Assembly: GCF_002994745.2 (NCBI RefSeq)
Contig: NC_037090.1
Coordinates: forward strand, 21,440,001-21,504,000
Reading direction: 5' to 3'
Source of the DNA: Rosa chinensis
Lineage: Eukaryota > Streptophyta > Magnoliopsida > Rosales > Rosaceae
DNA length: 64,000 bases
Shown here in pieces: positions 10,521 through 22,300 of this stretch. The stretch's first letter is position 1, and every line of letters begins with the position of its first letter. A program made the translations under genes and the position numbers. The notes under the pieces were generated by a model. That model was given only the letters and a program-made list of their open reading frames with translations. It did no database searches and had not been told where the DNA came from.

Positions 10521-10690
10521 AAATGTGACAAAACAAAGAAACTAACTCAAATTTTGCGTCATCACAAAACAAATGGCACCCTTCAGTTTCTTTCAATTTA
10601 ACAAACAAAGGTTAAGAAACTAAATGTTGTCACATTTATTAGTTAGTTTCAAGGCGCCCTTTGTTTTGTGAAGAACAAAGAAATATAAAA
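10521..10690. repeat. fold-back cluster next to the right arm
   Basis: Overlapping imperfect palindromes: AATGTGACAAAACAAAG and GAAACTAACT are answered by TTAGTTAGTTTC and CCCTTTGTTTTGTGA. TCACAAAACAAATGGCACCC also recalls the NHL upstream block in the other orientation. It looks like a rearranged, repeatedly inverted piece of the same sequence. Confidence 0.45.
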
Positions 10691-10910
10691 TATAACAAAT
10701 TACATATAAGTTATTGATAAAAGATGACTTAACAAATACATCCTCTAAAGATTGAGTTAAATATATAAGGACTAAATTTTACAAATAAAGACAATGCGCT
10801 CTTCACTTGCCACATGTCATAAGTTAATTTACTTTTTTACCCTTGACTACTTCTTTTGACTTCCAATCCTCTTATGTTACTTTTTTTTTTTTCTGAGAAT
10901 AATTCATTTA

Positions 10911-12190
10911 GGGTTAAATACTGTTTAGTCCCTGTACTTTGCCTCTCTCATCTTTTCAATCTCTGACATTCTAATTTAATCTAAAAACTCCCTGATCTCA
11001 AAAATTCCCTCTAATAGGTCCATTCCGCGTCAAATTAGGAGTTGGCATTGGGTTAAATGTCAAATATACCCCTATGTTATTTCTTTTTTCCTTTTTAATT
11101 TCTTTTTTTCCTTTTCCTTTTTAATTTATTTTTTTCTTTTTCCTTTTTAATTTATTTTTTATTTTTCTTTTTTTCCTTTTTAATTTCTTTTTTTTCTTTT
11201 TTTCTTTTTTCATTTTTCATTTTTCATTTTCCTTTTTAATGACCATCGTATCCTGCTGCAGCAGTAGCGCCACGTCGGCGAACCAATCCAAATCGGCCCG
11301 AAACCTCAATTATTGTTCTCCACGCCGACGGCCATTTTTCTTTTCCATCACTATTCTTCTTCTTCACTTCTGGTTTTGGTCAACTTGGCCATCAAAAACC
11401 ACCATTTCAACCAAACCCAAAATTCAAATCACCATTTTGAGCAAGACCCAAAAACCTCAAAGTTTGAAAAAATGGTAGTTTTTAGTGAAAAGTTTCCAAA
11501 TTGAGGCCTGATGTGGAGAGAGAAAGTGAGATTTGAGTGGGAGAGAGAGAAGTAGGCTGTGAAAACAAGAGGGGAGTGGTTGAGCGGCGAATTTCCGAGC
11601 TGATTGGGATCTGCTTATGTTTGAGAGATGGCGTCGGCGACGATGGAGACCAGGGCGGATCCGTTAAGAGATAACGGAGGGAGATGGCTTCAGAGAAGGT
11701 GAAGAAGTGATTGATCAGCTCCTAGCCTCTTGCTTTTGCTTGATGTCCATCTATACACCGCCAAGCTAGGTCTTTGCTGGGTTTGGTTTCAATTTGGGGA
11801 GAGAAACAGATGGGTTGTGGAGTTTGATCAGAATGAGATTGGTGGGTTGAGGAAGGAGAAACTAGGCAGAACGAAAAGAAAAAAAAAAGGAAAAAAAAAT
11901 TAAAAAGGAACAAGAAAAAAAGAAGAAAAATCAAAAAAGAAATTTAAAAGGAAAATAAAAAAGAAAAAAAAAGAAATTAAAAAGGAAAAAAAGAAATTAA
12001 AAAGGAAAAAGAAAAAAAAAAGAAATAACAGAGGGGTATATTGGACATTTCACCCACAACTCCTAATTTGACGCGGAAGGGACCTATTGGAGGGAAATTG
12101 TGAGGTCAGGGAGTTTTTAGATTAAATTAGAATGTCAGGAACTGAAATGATGAGAGAGGCAAAGTACATGGACTAAACAGTATTTAACCC
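10911..12190. mobile_element. Mutator-like non-autonomous element (MULE-1)
   Basis: 1,280 bp with terminal inverted repeats of roughly 150-180 bp starting GGGTTAAATACTGTTTAG. It is flanked by the 9-bp target duplication ATTCATTTA (10902-10910 and 12191-12199), which is the Mutator signature. The interior has long T-rich and A-rich mirror stretches around a GC-richer core (about 11240-11750). No transposase is seen. Confidence 0.85.
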
Positions 12191-13794
12191 ATTCATTTAT
12201 ATTGTTATAAGTGAAATACGAAAGTTACTGTTGATGGTAATTAGTATACACATGAAAAGTTACTGTGGGTAGGTCAGAAACCTACCCAGCCACTTTTCTC
12301 TCCCTTCCTCTCTCTCCCCCGCGTTGGCCCTCTCCCGTTTTTCCTTGATTTCTCCAGCATCCGGCAACCAAACGGTGCTCCACCACCCATAAAATAACCG
12401 TCTCTTTCTCCTCTACACGTTGGTACTCGTGGATCACGGAGATTTGGCCAGAAAGCCATCAATTTTGGCCAAAACGGTCACTGTAGTAGTTGTGTTCTCA
12501 GGCAAAATTCTCCAATTTCCAGCCACTTTTGGAAGTGAAACTAGTCCTATTAGGAGTGCCTTGAGTCACTGATCATCTTCCCTCAAAGCTTCTAGCTAAA
12601 ATTCTCACTGTGGAAGGAGAATTTGAAGGATTTCCAAATCGGTGAGTTTGGAAAGTGATGAAACATGGTTTAGGGTTTGAGTATTGGACAGTGGTAGTGC
12701 CGTAAATTATTATGAAACTCAAGTATTTTAGTCATTTGCCATTAAAATTGGGAATCAGGCTTGATTTATTTGGCTTTTGGGCTTGGGCTCATGTCCTTAT
12801 TTGTATAAATATTTTTGTAAGTAGGTTTTCTGTGTTTACATCTTTGGTCATGTGCTACTATGTAATTTTCTATATAAAATACCCCTTTTACCACATAGAT
12901 TATCTAGTCAAGGATGGAAGATGTCACAAATCAGTCCGTATAACGCGACACTCTCGTCGATACACTTCCGACCAGGAGTGGTTCTGATACCATTCTGTCA
13001 CAGCTCAATCCGCATAGCAAGATATTGTCCACTTTGGACACTGTTCTCACAGTTTTGTTGTTACTTCTCACCCAAAATGCGTCTTGTTATGAGAAGGTGA
13101 GTCTGAACATATAAAGCACATCACATCTTCTCCCTTGGGCAATGTGGGATCTCATAGAAGATGTGTTCGCAGCAGTTGGCAAAGCTTGAGTTCTTGACCG
13201 GTTGGTTTGCTGATCGGTCCGGCGGTAGACTAGATGTTGGGTCTAATCAAATAGGCAATGGTGGGGGTCAGACTAGATTATGGTTTGGGCTTCTCCCATT
13301 TTTCCTTCGACTAGTCATGCGGAGGTAGTTTGAAGGCAAGGATGATCCAGTCGGATCATGGTGGTAGCAGTGCACAGGTGCTGGATCTTGATGATCCAAG
13401 TTGTTCTGGGGTAGGTTTGAGGCTAGATGTTGAGGCTTCGGTCTCCAATCCTATACAAGATCTGGGCTGAAATTTCGACATTGTGTGGTTAGGGGGTGAC
13501 TCGGACTGATGGAATGATGACTTTGAGGCGACACTTGTGGGTCCAACGACAGCGGTAGTCCAACAAGGATGGTGTGACACCATTGGAAGGTGCAGGAGCT
13601 ACTGGTTTGTTTGTGGGTTGTTGAATCATCTTTGCATGGACTGGAGTTTGGACTAAACCCATTTTGTGGGCTTTGGCTTCCTTTTTTATGTTTTAGTATT
13701 TTTACCTTTTAGTAATTCCTTACCAAGTTTTGGTAGATCTAGGTGGGTTTTGTCTCAGTCTATACGCTCTGTACGCCTGATCTGATCTAGTGAG
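12191..13794. other. spacer with retroelement-like remnants
   Basis: No confident gene. A short hairpin (GGTAGGT/ACCTACC) lies at about 12270-12285. At about 12980-12995, GGTTCTGATACCA is the reverse complement of an initiator-Met primer-binding site followed by TGTCACAGC, suggesting a minus-strand TRIM-type LTR remnant. The stretch 13640-13790 resembles 38700-38890 (TTTTGGTAG...TTTGTCTCAG), perhaps a shared LINE 3' end. Confidence 0.35.
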
Positions 13795-13916
13795 TGTTGA
13801 GAATATATACATCCCACATGGGAAAAATGGGACCTTGCTTATGGCTTTATAAGGGTTTGGGCCACTTCATCCATAGCCAATTGGTTTTGGATGTGAACCC
13901 CAGATTACTTTTATCA
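13795..13916 (+). repeat. 5' LTR of the TRIM
   Basis: 122 bp, TG...CA ends, preceded by GTGAG and followed by the primer-binding site. Confidence 0.9.
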
Positions 13917-13964
13917 TGGTATCAGAGCCAGGTTATCCCACGTGTGCATGCCTCGCGGCCACAC

Positions 13965-16414
13965 TGTAATGCCCCGTACCTTAAAGTCTTTATTAGTTAC
14001 TTTTTACCGTGGTTGACCGAGGAGTGACTTTTTCTTTAGTCCGGTAAATTAGAAAATTTATTTGAGATTGTCGTAGAATACGAAAAATCGAGTTCGTGGA
14101 CACGTAGTTTGTTTAAATTGGATTTATATCGGAAAAGTTATGACCAAAAATAGAAATTTCTATTTTTGGCATGGCTTTTTGTTTGTGAGCTTCTAATTGT
14201 GGAAGGAGGGCTTATTAAAACAGATGGAAGAGAGAGAAAAGGGAAAGAATCAAAAAAAAAAAGAGAGAGAGAGAGAGAGAGCACGGGTAGAACCCGAGTC
14301 ACCCCCCTCCCCCTTTTTTCTTTTCTTTTCGCCGTCGCACTCCTCCGGCGAATTCGTCGCCGTCCGGCCACCCCAAGACCCATCGTTGGGCACGGCGTGA
14401 TCCTCTCTTCCTTCTCCTTCTAGCTATGTAAGTATTTCACCTTGGGTAGCTTTGGTTTTGGAGATATGAGGAGAATTGCAGAAATGGAAAAAAATGGATT
14501 TTTTCTTTGATCTCAGTTTTCCGGCGATTACCGGTCGAATTTCTTTGGGTTTTGGTTGTTGGGGAAGTACTGAATGTATTCCTAACCTTGTTGCAGCTCG
14601 TTTTGATCGGTGGAGGAAGTTTTGAAGGTGTTTGAGACTGTGAACAGTACCGTGAACAGTAACTCTCGAATTCTTGGGTTCTTGTTTGATTTTTCTGGAT
14701 ATTCCTACTTGAATTTGGTTGTTGTTGCAGGTTTAGAGATAGTTGTGTGGGTTATGAAGTTGATTTTGGAATAAATGGGTTGATTGGAATTGAATTTAAT
14801 CTTTAAGTTTGTGTTAAATTTGAAATTGTTGGATATTGAGGTTTTGTTGGTTTTGGATTGTTGAACATGGTTGTTGGATTTGTCATGTTGGTAGTGTTGG
14901 GTGAATTCTCTTGTTAAAGGACTATTGTGAATTATTTGTTAGGTAGTAGAGTGAATTTGAGAAGGTGGAGTTGGAATCGTGAATTAGAAAAAGGGAAAAA
15001 TTAAGAATGATTGTGGAAATTTTTGGAAGGATTTATATTTTCGATTGGTGGTAATTTGTGATGAAGGAGGTGAGATTAAATTGATTTAGTTATCGAAAGG
15101 TTCTTGTGAAGATTTAAATTAAGTGAAGTCCTTGATTGATTGAGAATCGAATTAAAAATCGGTTGAGTAGTTTGAGTTAGAGGGCATTGAGATTTTAAGG
15201 AATTATAGAATTAATCCCAAATTAAAGTGTGAGAGTTTTATAACAATTTGTGAATAACGGATGCTTATTCAGAGGGAAATGAGTTGTTTTTGAGAGTATT
15301 TCCTTATTATGGTTAATTATATCCATGCAATTGTGACAGGACGTACTGAGCCCTCGAGCGAGGAGGACACAGGCAGGCAGCAGGGTTAGCTGCGGGATTC
15401 ACTTGTGAGTGGACCTTTATTTTTATTTAAATAATGCATGCAGCATGGTATTAAGTTTTGAAATGTGATTTTGTGGAAAGAAAAGGTTTAAGAAGGAAAC
15501 AGTTGACAAGGAGGCCAGTTTTGGCGCATGCGTATCTTGCCTAGTTGGCAGTCCCTTCTAGGTAATAGTCTGGTCGGCAGTCCCGTCCAGACTACAGCTC
15601 GGTTGGCAGTCCCATCCGATGCGTCATCTGGTTGGCAGTCCCTTCCAGATGACTTGAGGTAGTTAGTCGGCAGTCCCGTCTACTACCTGTGGCTAGTTGG
15701 CAGTCCCAACTAATCACCGCCTCCTACTCCGGTTGGCAGTCCCTTCCGATGCGTCATCGGGTGGCAGTCCCTCCCCGAAGGCATGAGATGCCTAGGAAGC
15801 AGTCCTTCCTAGTCATCAAATGAGTTTCATGGAAAAAGGATTGAGTTGGAACTTCATAGGGTTCAGCTGCATGATGGTTTTGTTAAAAAGAGAAATGGGG
15901 AAGCATACCATAAATTGTTTTGATTCTAGTTTCGGTTTTGTCCACTCACTCTAATGGATTTTATATGTTTTCCCCTGGGCCCTTCGTTTTCAAATGCCCA
16001 GATTTCAGATTAGCAGAGATTGCGTCCAGGCTCAAGGACTTTGGAAATCAGCGCTTCCGTTTTTGTCCGTAGGTTATTACTTAACCTACCTTGTATGATA
16101 TCGGCTTAGTTTAGTATTGCTCTGATAAACCTTTTCTTTTAAGTTTGATGAATGTTGTTGTTTGGTTTGTTGTTGCTTACGGAGGATTATGTGGGGATTT
16201 GAACTTTCCGGATGTAATTTATGTGCTTGGATTGTAAATTCGATATAGTAGGTTGAGTAGAAGTTATAGTTGAAATCATGTCCAGGTTTGTGAAATTATG
16301 GGTAGCCCATTTTTAGGGGAGGTTCTGCCGAATTTTCGGTAGGATTTCACTTAAAGTGGGCCCCGCAGGCTCGTATCCAGGTAAGTGGGGCGATTCCTGG
16401 GTCGGGTCCTGTCA
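13965..16414 (+). mobile_element. probable long solo LTR nested in the TRIM
   Basis: 2,450 bp beginning TGTAATGCCCCGTACC and ending GGTCCTGTCA, flanked by the 5-bp duplication CACAC (13960-13964 and 16415-16419). TG...CA ends, a 5-bp duplication and the absence of coding sequence fit a solo LTR of a long-LTR Ty3/gypsy lineage. It contains a direct GTGAACAGTA repeat (about 14640-14662) and the hairpin array at 15540-15812. Alternatively it is a different non-coding LTR-type unit; no second copy is in the window to settle this. Confidence 0.7.
15540..15812 (+). repeat. array of nine stem-loops with constant loop and variable stems
   Basis: Eight successive loops carry GGCAGTCCC and the ninth carries only CAGTC. 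Each loop is enclosed by a different self-complementary stem: CCTAG/CTAGG (15540), TAGTCTGG/CCAGACTA (15566), TCGG/CCGA (15599), GTCATCTGG/CCAGATGAC (15623), AGGTAGTTAG/CTACTACCT (15657, one bulge), GTGGCTAG/CTAATCAC (15689, one G-U, one mismatch), CGG/CCG (15730), TCGGG/CCCGA (15747), CTAGGAAG/CTTCCTAG (15792). Loops 1-7 are 13 nt, usually TTGGCAGTCCCTT or TCGGCAGTCCCGT. Stems change on both sides together, which a simple minisatellite would not do. Confidence 0.85.
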
Positions 16415-16485
16415 CACACGGGCTCCACGTCATCCAAAAGTTTTCCACGTGTATGGCTTGAAAATTCGCCACACGTGCGGGGGCG

Positions 16486-16607
16486 TGTTGAGAATATATA
16501 CATCCCACATGGGAAAAATGGGACCTTGCTTATGGGTTTATAAGGGTTTGGGCCACTTCATCCATAGCCAATTGGTTTTGGATGTGAACCCCAGATTACT
16601 TTTATCA
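16486..16607 (+). repeat. 3' LTR of the TRIM
   Basis: 122 bp, followed by GTGAG at 16608-16612. Confidence 0.9.
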
Positions 16608-16879
16608 GTGAGAATAGTCTATCTTTGTTTAGTTTGTAGCTACTGATGCCTACAAGTTGATCTCAACTTCCTATTTTATTAGTTTTTTTTTTTTTACTTG
16701 TAGGCTCGTTTTAAATAAATCAGTTTAGTAGACTTAATGACCGGTGTTTTTCAAGTCCTTATTCACTTGGTCTAGACACATGATAAAAGTCATGGAGCTG
16801 ATGTAATACATTGTTCTTTTTTTTTTTTTTTGAAAATAATACATTGTTTCTTTTCACTACTGATGATACCATCTCTTTA

Positions 16880-16929
<50 letters not shown>

Positions 16930-17409
16930 ATAATTCACAAAAACTAGGTTATCTGCCAACAAGTTTTCCTACTGATAAGTATGATGATAACAGACTCTTT
17001 AAAGCTTGGAAGCAAGAAACCGAATATCTTGGATGATGGTCACAACCTCCACAATATTGGAAAATGGCCTTTATGCATTTTGATAAGAAATTGCGAATCT
17101 TCTTTTATTTGCAAATTTTTTAACTTTCAACCGATTAATGTCCCCCAAAAAAATCAACCGATTGGCTCATAAAAGTCCCAAGTTTTGGCTTCAGCATGAA
17201 TGGGTCACTCTTTTAATTACCAAGATGTGTGTATGACTTAAATGGTTAGCTATTTGCAAGCTGATTGCTCAACTATATGGTTAACTGCTCCTCAAGGCCT
17301 AAGAATATGGTTAACTGCTCGTCAAGGCTTAACTTTATGGTTCACTGATCTTTTTATATATATTTTTTTATTTTTTATTTTTAAAGGTTAACTGAGTTGG
17401 CCTTAATTA
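16608..17409. other. spacer with (TA)n and a short tandem repeat
   Basis: A (TA)n microsatellite lies at about 16883-16927. About two and a half copies of a ~31-bp unit (TATGGTTAACTGCTC...AAGGC) lie at about 17274-17350. No gene is seen. Confidence 0.6.
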
Positions 17410-17737
17410 TGTTAACCGATACTCAAGTCAACGAAATATGAGCTGGTCTTAGTCTTGACCAGTGTGTGGTGTACAGCTGTCATCCATGAAGTGGGCACTG
17501 GCCTTAGCTAATGTGGTTTTACCTTGCTATGAGTAATTACTATATTTCGGTTTTGTAATAATTGTTAGGGATTCTCTCTAACTATAAATAGCTGTTGTAA
17601 TGCGAGTTTGGTGAGTGTTGCATTAATTGAAGAAACTCAGAAATTTGCTTCAGCTCTTTCTCTCTCATTTCTCTTCCTTCTCCTCTGTTACTTCGTGCTT
17701 GAGCTCTTCAAGGTTAGCTATGGCTGCCATGTTATCA
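17410..17737 (+). repeat. 5' LTR of copia-2
   Basis: 328 bp with a CTATAAATAG TATA motif near 17581. It differs from the 3' LTR by C/T and C/A changes seen by eye. Confidence 0.93.
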
Positions 17738-18340
17738 TGGTATCAAAGTTTTGGCTCATGATCCTGTGCTAATCATGATTAATCTGATTGTGCTTTTCAG
17801 CTCGCTTCCGCATCTGTTCGAGATTTTGAGAGCAGAAACCCTAGTTTTTCAGTCTGCATTGATTTTCTCTTCAATCTAAGCTCACAAGGTTATGCCTCTG
17901 CTCATTTCTTTGCCTGTTATATTGTGAAGCTCTATATAATCACTGTTTGGTTATGTGAGATGTAGATCTGTTACGATTTGCTCGATCTACTTGAAATTGA
18001 TGTGTGCTCGTGCTTGATTGTGAAGAATATATATGATTATGAACATTTGAGTCCTGTTGATTCTGTTTTTTGAATCTAAGGTGCTAGATCTACTAGCCTG
18101 TACTACATCGTTGAATATGTGATTATTGAAGTTCGCTACCGTGGTATCTACTGTGATTGATGAGTAATAATGATGAATGTCATAAACTTGTGAAGATTAC
18201 TACTGAGTTGGTAATAATTGTTCATAATTGAAGGAGTTGTGATGATAACATAATTCGTGATAACATAAATGTTGTGTTAAATCTCATAAGGTTGATAATA
18301 TCCTGATAAATTGTAGATTCAAGTCAAGTTTGTTAAAGAA

Positions 18341-19302
18341 ATGGCTATTACACAGTCCGATATCAACTCACTTCTGAGCATGATTACTGTGAAATTGAGT
18401 GAGAACAATTTTGTTAAGTGGAGCTTTCAATTCTAGTCAGTGTTGGAAGGGAATGATCTCTTCAGCTACTTTTTTATGGTAGCTATCCTTGTCCACCTCG
18501 GTTTGTCCTGACTGAGGAGGGATATGTTACTAATGAGGTTACTCAGGCCTATAAGCAGTGGAAAAAGATTGATAAGGCACTCCTTGGACTTCTCATGGCT
18601 ACTTTAGATGATGAGATTATGGAAATCATTGTTGGCAGCAAGTCTTCCCATGAAGCCTGGCTTGCCTTGCAAGAGAGATTCTCAACTGTGTCAAGAGCCA
18701 ACATCATTCAGCTTAAGACTGACCTGCAGACTATTAAGAAAGGTGCTGATTCTATTGATAAGTATCTTCTTCGGATTAAGCATGCCGGAGATCAGTTAAG
18801 CTCAGTTGGTGTTCATATTGTTGATGAGGACATAGTTGTTGTCACTCTCAATGGCCTTCCGGAGGAGTACTCAATGATCAAGACTGTTATTCGTGCTCGA
18901 GATAGTTCTATTTCTCTCAAGGATTTTAGAGCACAACTCTTAGCTGCTGAGAGAGATATTGAGGCACAGTTTACTCCACATAATTCTATGACTGCCATGG
19001 CTGCTCGAGGGACCAACTTCAGGACCAACAACAACAGTTCTTCAGACTACTTCAACAATGACAAGGGCAAAGGAGTGTGAAATGGCAAACAATCCAACTG
19101 GAGCTCTAATAAACAGTATACTCAAGGAGATAATCAAGGTTTTAAAGGGTACAATGCCACTGAGTGTCAGATTTGTAATAAGAAAGGGCACACTGCTTCT
19201 ACCTGTTATCAAAACTCTGAGTGCAGTTACTGTCACAAGAAAGGTCATATTGCCAGTAAATGTTTTCAGAATCCTGCTTCACCTGATTTCAAAGGCAACA
19301 AT
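18341..19302 (+). pseudogene. copia-2 gag, interrupted
   Basis: Starts MAITQSDINSLLSMI at 18341 (retrotransposon gag N-terminal type). It is broken by TAG at 18434-18436, a frameshift at a T6 run (18470-18475) and TGA at 19078-19080. Between the lesions the UBN2-like gag region is well preserved (18595-19080, LALQERFSTVSRANI). After the TGA the frame carries two CCHC knuckles, CQICNKKGHTASTC and CSYCHKKGHIASKC, and runs in frame into the pol ORF with two more. The normal form would be one gag-pol polyprotein. Confidence 0.88.
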
Positions 19303-22300
19303 TTGGAGTACAGGAATAATATTGGTCCTTCTCCTGAGTGCCAAATCTGTGGCAAGAAGGGGCATACTGCAGTCAATTGTTTCTACAGAAATGATATCCC
19401 TGTCAATCATCCATCACACTCAGTGATTATCTGTCAAATTTGTGGATTGAAAGGTCATGCTGCTCTTGACTGTCACCATAGAAGCAATTATGCTTATCAG
19501 GGTGCAAAACCACCCACTACTCTTACAGTTATGAGTGCTCATTCATCTGGATCATGTTCATCTGGATCTTCTGGAGCATGTTCATCTGGATCTCAGGTTA
19601 ATGAAGTATGGATTGGTGATACTGGTGCCACTCACCATATGACTTCTGATCTCAGGAACCTCACCATTGCTCATCCTTTTGAGTCTTCCAAGTCGATTAC
19701 CATTGGCAATGGTGAAGGTTTGCATATCAAACATATTGGCTCTGCAATTATTACACCTGCTGATCATACATTCAAGCTTAACAATGTGTTACATGTTCCT
19801 CATTTGGCAGTCAATTTACTATCATTTAACAAACTCTGCAAGGACAATCATTGCTTTATTGTCATGGATGATGTTGATATATGTGTGCAGGACAAGGCAT
19901 CAAAGGCACTACTGTACAAAGGAAAGAGTAATGGGGAAGGACTCTTCTTGTTCAAAACACCAAATCTCACACAACCTTATAATCATTCTCACACTGCCTT
20001 TATTGGATCAGCTGTCAAGTCTACAATCTGGCATCAAAGACTTGGTCATCGATCTCCTGATATTGTTTCAAGGATGCTATCTCAGTCTAGGATAACATAC
20101 AATAATGATACTTCTACTCATATGTGTGTTGATTGCCTTAGTGGTAAGATGCATAGGTTACCATTCTCTGAGTCTGTATCTCAATCTGTATCACCTTTTC
20201 AAAAAATTCATAGTGATCTCTGGGGTCCAGCTCCATGCTTGTCTGTTGAAGGCTTCAAGTTTTATGTAACCTTCATTGATGACTATACCAAATTTGTATG
20301 GATATATCCACTCATCAATAAATCTGATACTTTCTCCACTTTTGTTAAGTTCTATAACTTTGTGAGTACTCAGTTTCATATCCTTATTCAATCTCTTCAA
20401 ACTGATGGAGGAGGTGAGTTCAATAGCAAGGCATTTCAATCTTTTCTTGATAGCAAAGGGATTCTGCACCTCATTACATGTCCATATACTCCTCAGCAGA
20501 ATGGGGTTGCAGAACGCAAAAATAGACACCTTGTTGAAACATGCATTTCTTTGATGTCTGCTGCTAAGTTCCCTAAACCATTCTGGTTCCATGCTGTGGC
20601 ACATTCTTCCAATCTCATTAACAGGATGCCATGCAAATCTCTTCTGTACCACTCTCCATATTTTAAGCTCTTTGGTGTGCTACCTGATTTGAAGTCTCTC
20701 AAGGTATTTGGTACTGCTTGTTATCCTTATCTTAGACCTTATTCTCATGATAAACTTGATCCAAGGACTACTATGTGTGTTTTCTTGGGATATGCTCTAG
20801 GCTATAAGGGTGTTTTCTGCTATAACATTGAACATCACAAGTTATGGATGTGTCGACATGTGATTCATGATGAATCTACTTTTCCTTTTAAGTGTCCTCC
20901 TTCTCCACCTTGTGCTTCTGCTCCTTCTTCACCATCATCTGTTGCTTTTTCTACCTCACCTTCACCTTCACCTGCTTCTCTTCCTACTGCTTCTATCTCC
21001 TCTGGTCATTCCTCCATGTTGCCTGTTCTCACTTCTGATCAGTTACAAGTTGTTCTTCCTTGTGAGCCTGTTTCTCAGCCTTCTGCTGCTATCCCAGCCT
21101 TGGCTGATGGGGGCGGTGTTAGTAGAGACGCAAGTTCTAGCTCATCAGAATCATCTGATTCTATGACTAATGGTGATATATCTAATAATGATCTGCCTAG
21201 TGATAGTGATAATGGTGGTCTTCCACAAGAGCTAGTGTTTGTTGAAGATCAAGCTCAGGCTTACAATAATCACTCTATGTTAACTAGAGCCAAGAATGGA
21301 ATTGTGAAACATAAGACATTTCAAGACTATTGTGCTTATTCCTGTGTGGTTCAACAAGGTCTTATCGATGAACTTGCCTATTTTAGTGGCTTTTCTGCTA
21401 TCATGGATATACAAGATCCTATTGAACCAAAATCGTTTAGAGCTGCTGCAAGTATACCTGAATGGGATGAGGCTATGTATGAGGAGATTGATGCTTTGTT
21501 GAAACAAGGTACTTGGGAACTTGTCCCTTTACCTAAAGCAAAGAACATTGTTGGGAGCAAATGGATTTACAAGATCAAGAAAAATCCAGATGGATCAATT
21601 TCAAGGTATAAAGCCAGACTTGTTGCTCAAGGATTTAGTCAAGAAAAAGGATTGGATTATGATGAAACTTTCAGTCCTGTGGTGAGACATAGTACTGTTA
21701 GGCTTGTAGTTGCTCTTGCTGCAATGAACAAATGGGAGTTGCGACAATTGGATGTTAAAAATGCTTTTCTGCATGGTGATCTTAGGGAAGAAGTATACAT
21801 GGTACAGCCACAGGGCTTTGTTGACTCTAAACATCCTGATCATGTGTGCTTGTTGAAGAAATCACTCTATGGTCTAAAACAAGCTCCTAGAGCTTGGAAT
21901 GAGAAGTTTACTAATTTCCTGCCAGCTCTAGGATTCCAGTTTTCACATTATGATCCTAGCCTGTTTGTCAAGCATTCTGAAAAAGGTGTGATAATCTTAC
22001 TTCTGTATGTAGACGATATTGTCATAACTGGGTCAGACAAGGAGAGTATTGAAGCTGTGATTACTGAGTTAAGTGAAGCTTTTGATATGAAGGACTTAGG
22101 TTCATTGTCTTATTTCTTGGGAATCAATGTTCAATACAAGACTACTGGAATTCTTCTATCTCAAGAAAAATATGCTAAGGAGTTGATTGCAAAAGCTGGC
22201 TTAGAAACATGTAGAGAGTGTGTATCTCCTTGTTTACCACATGTTCAGTTATTGAAAAATGATGGTAATCCACTGGCTAATCCTACACTTTACAGGAGCA

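Larger units (their letters stand above)
13795..16607 (+). mobile_element. TRIM (miniature LTR retrotransposon), split by a nested insertion
   Basis: Two 122-bp LTRs (13795-13916 and 16486-16607; TGTTGAGAA...TTTATCA) differ at one position by eye and are flanked by the 5-bp duplication GTGAG. Directly after the 5' LTR is TGGTATCAGAGCCAGG, an initiator-Met primer-binding site; GCGGGGGCG before the 3' LTR is the polypurine tract. Without the nested 13965-16414 insertion and its duplicated CACAC, the element is only about 358 bp, a normal TRIM size. It has no coding capacity. Confidence 0.9.

Noticed and set aside
13917..13932. tRNA-like sequence TGGTATCAGAGCCAGG
   Set aside because: It is the primer-binding site complementary to initiator tRNA-Met, placed just after an LTR, not a tRNA gene.
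15540..15812. CRISPR-like array of short repeats and variable spacers
   Set aside because: The variable parts pair with each other across each repeat, lengths vary, and the context is a plant LTR; it is a hairpin array, not CRISPR.
20867..21166. Leucine-rich 99-codon frame inside copia-2
   Set aside because: Alternative frame of the Ser/Pro-rich linker of the intact polyprotein.
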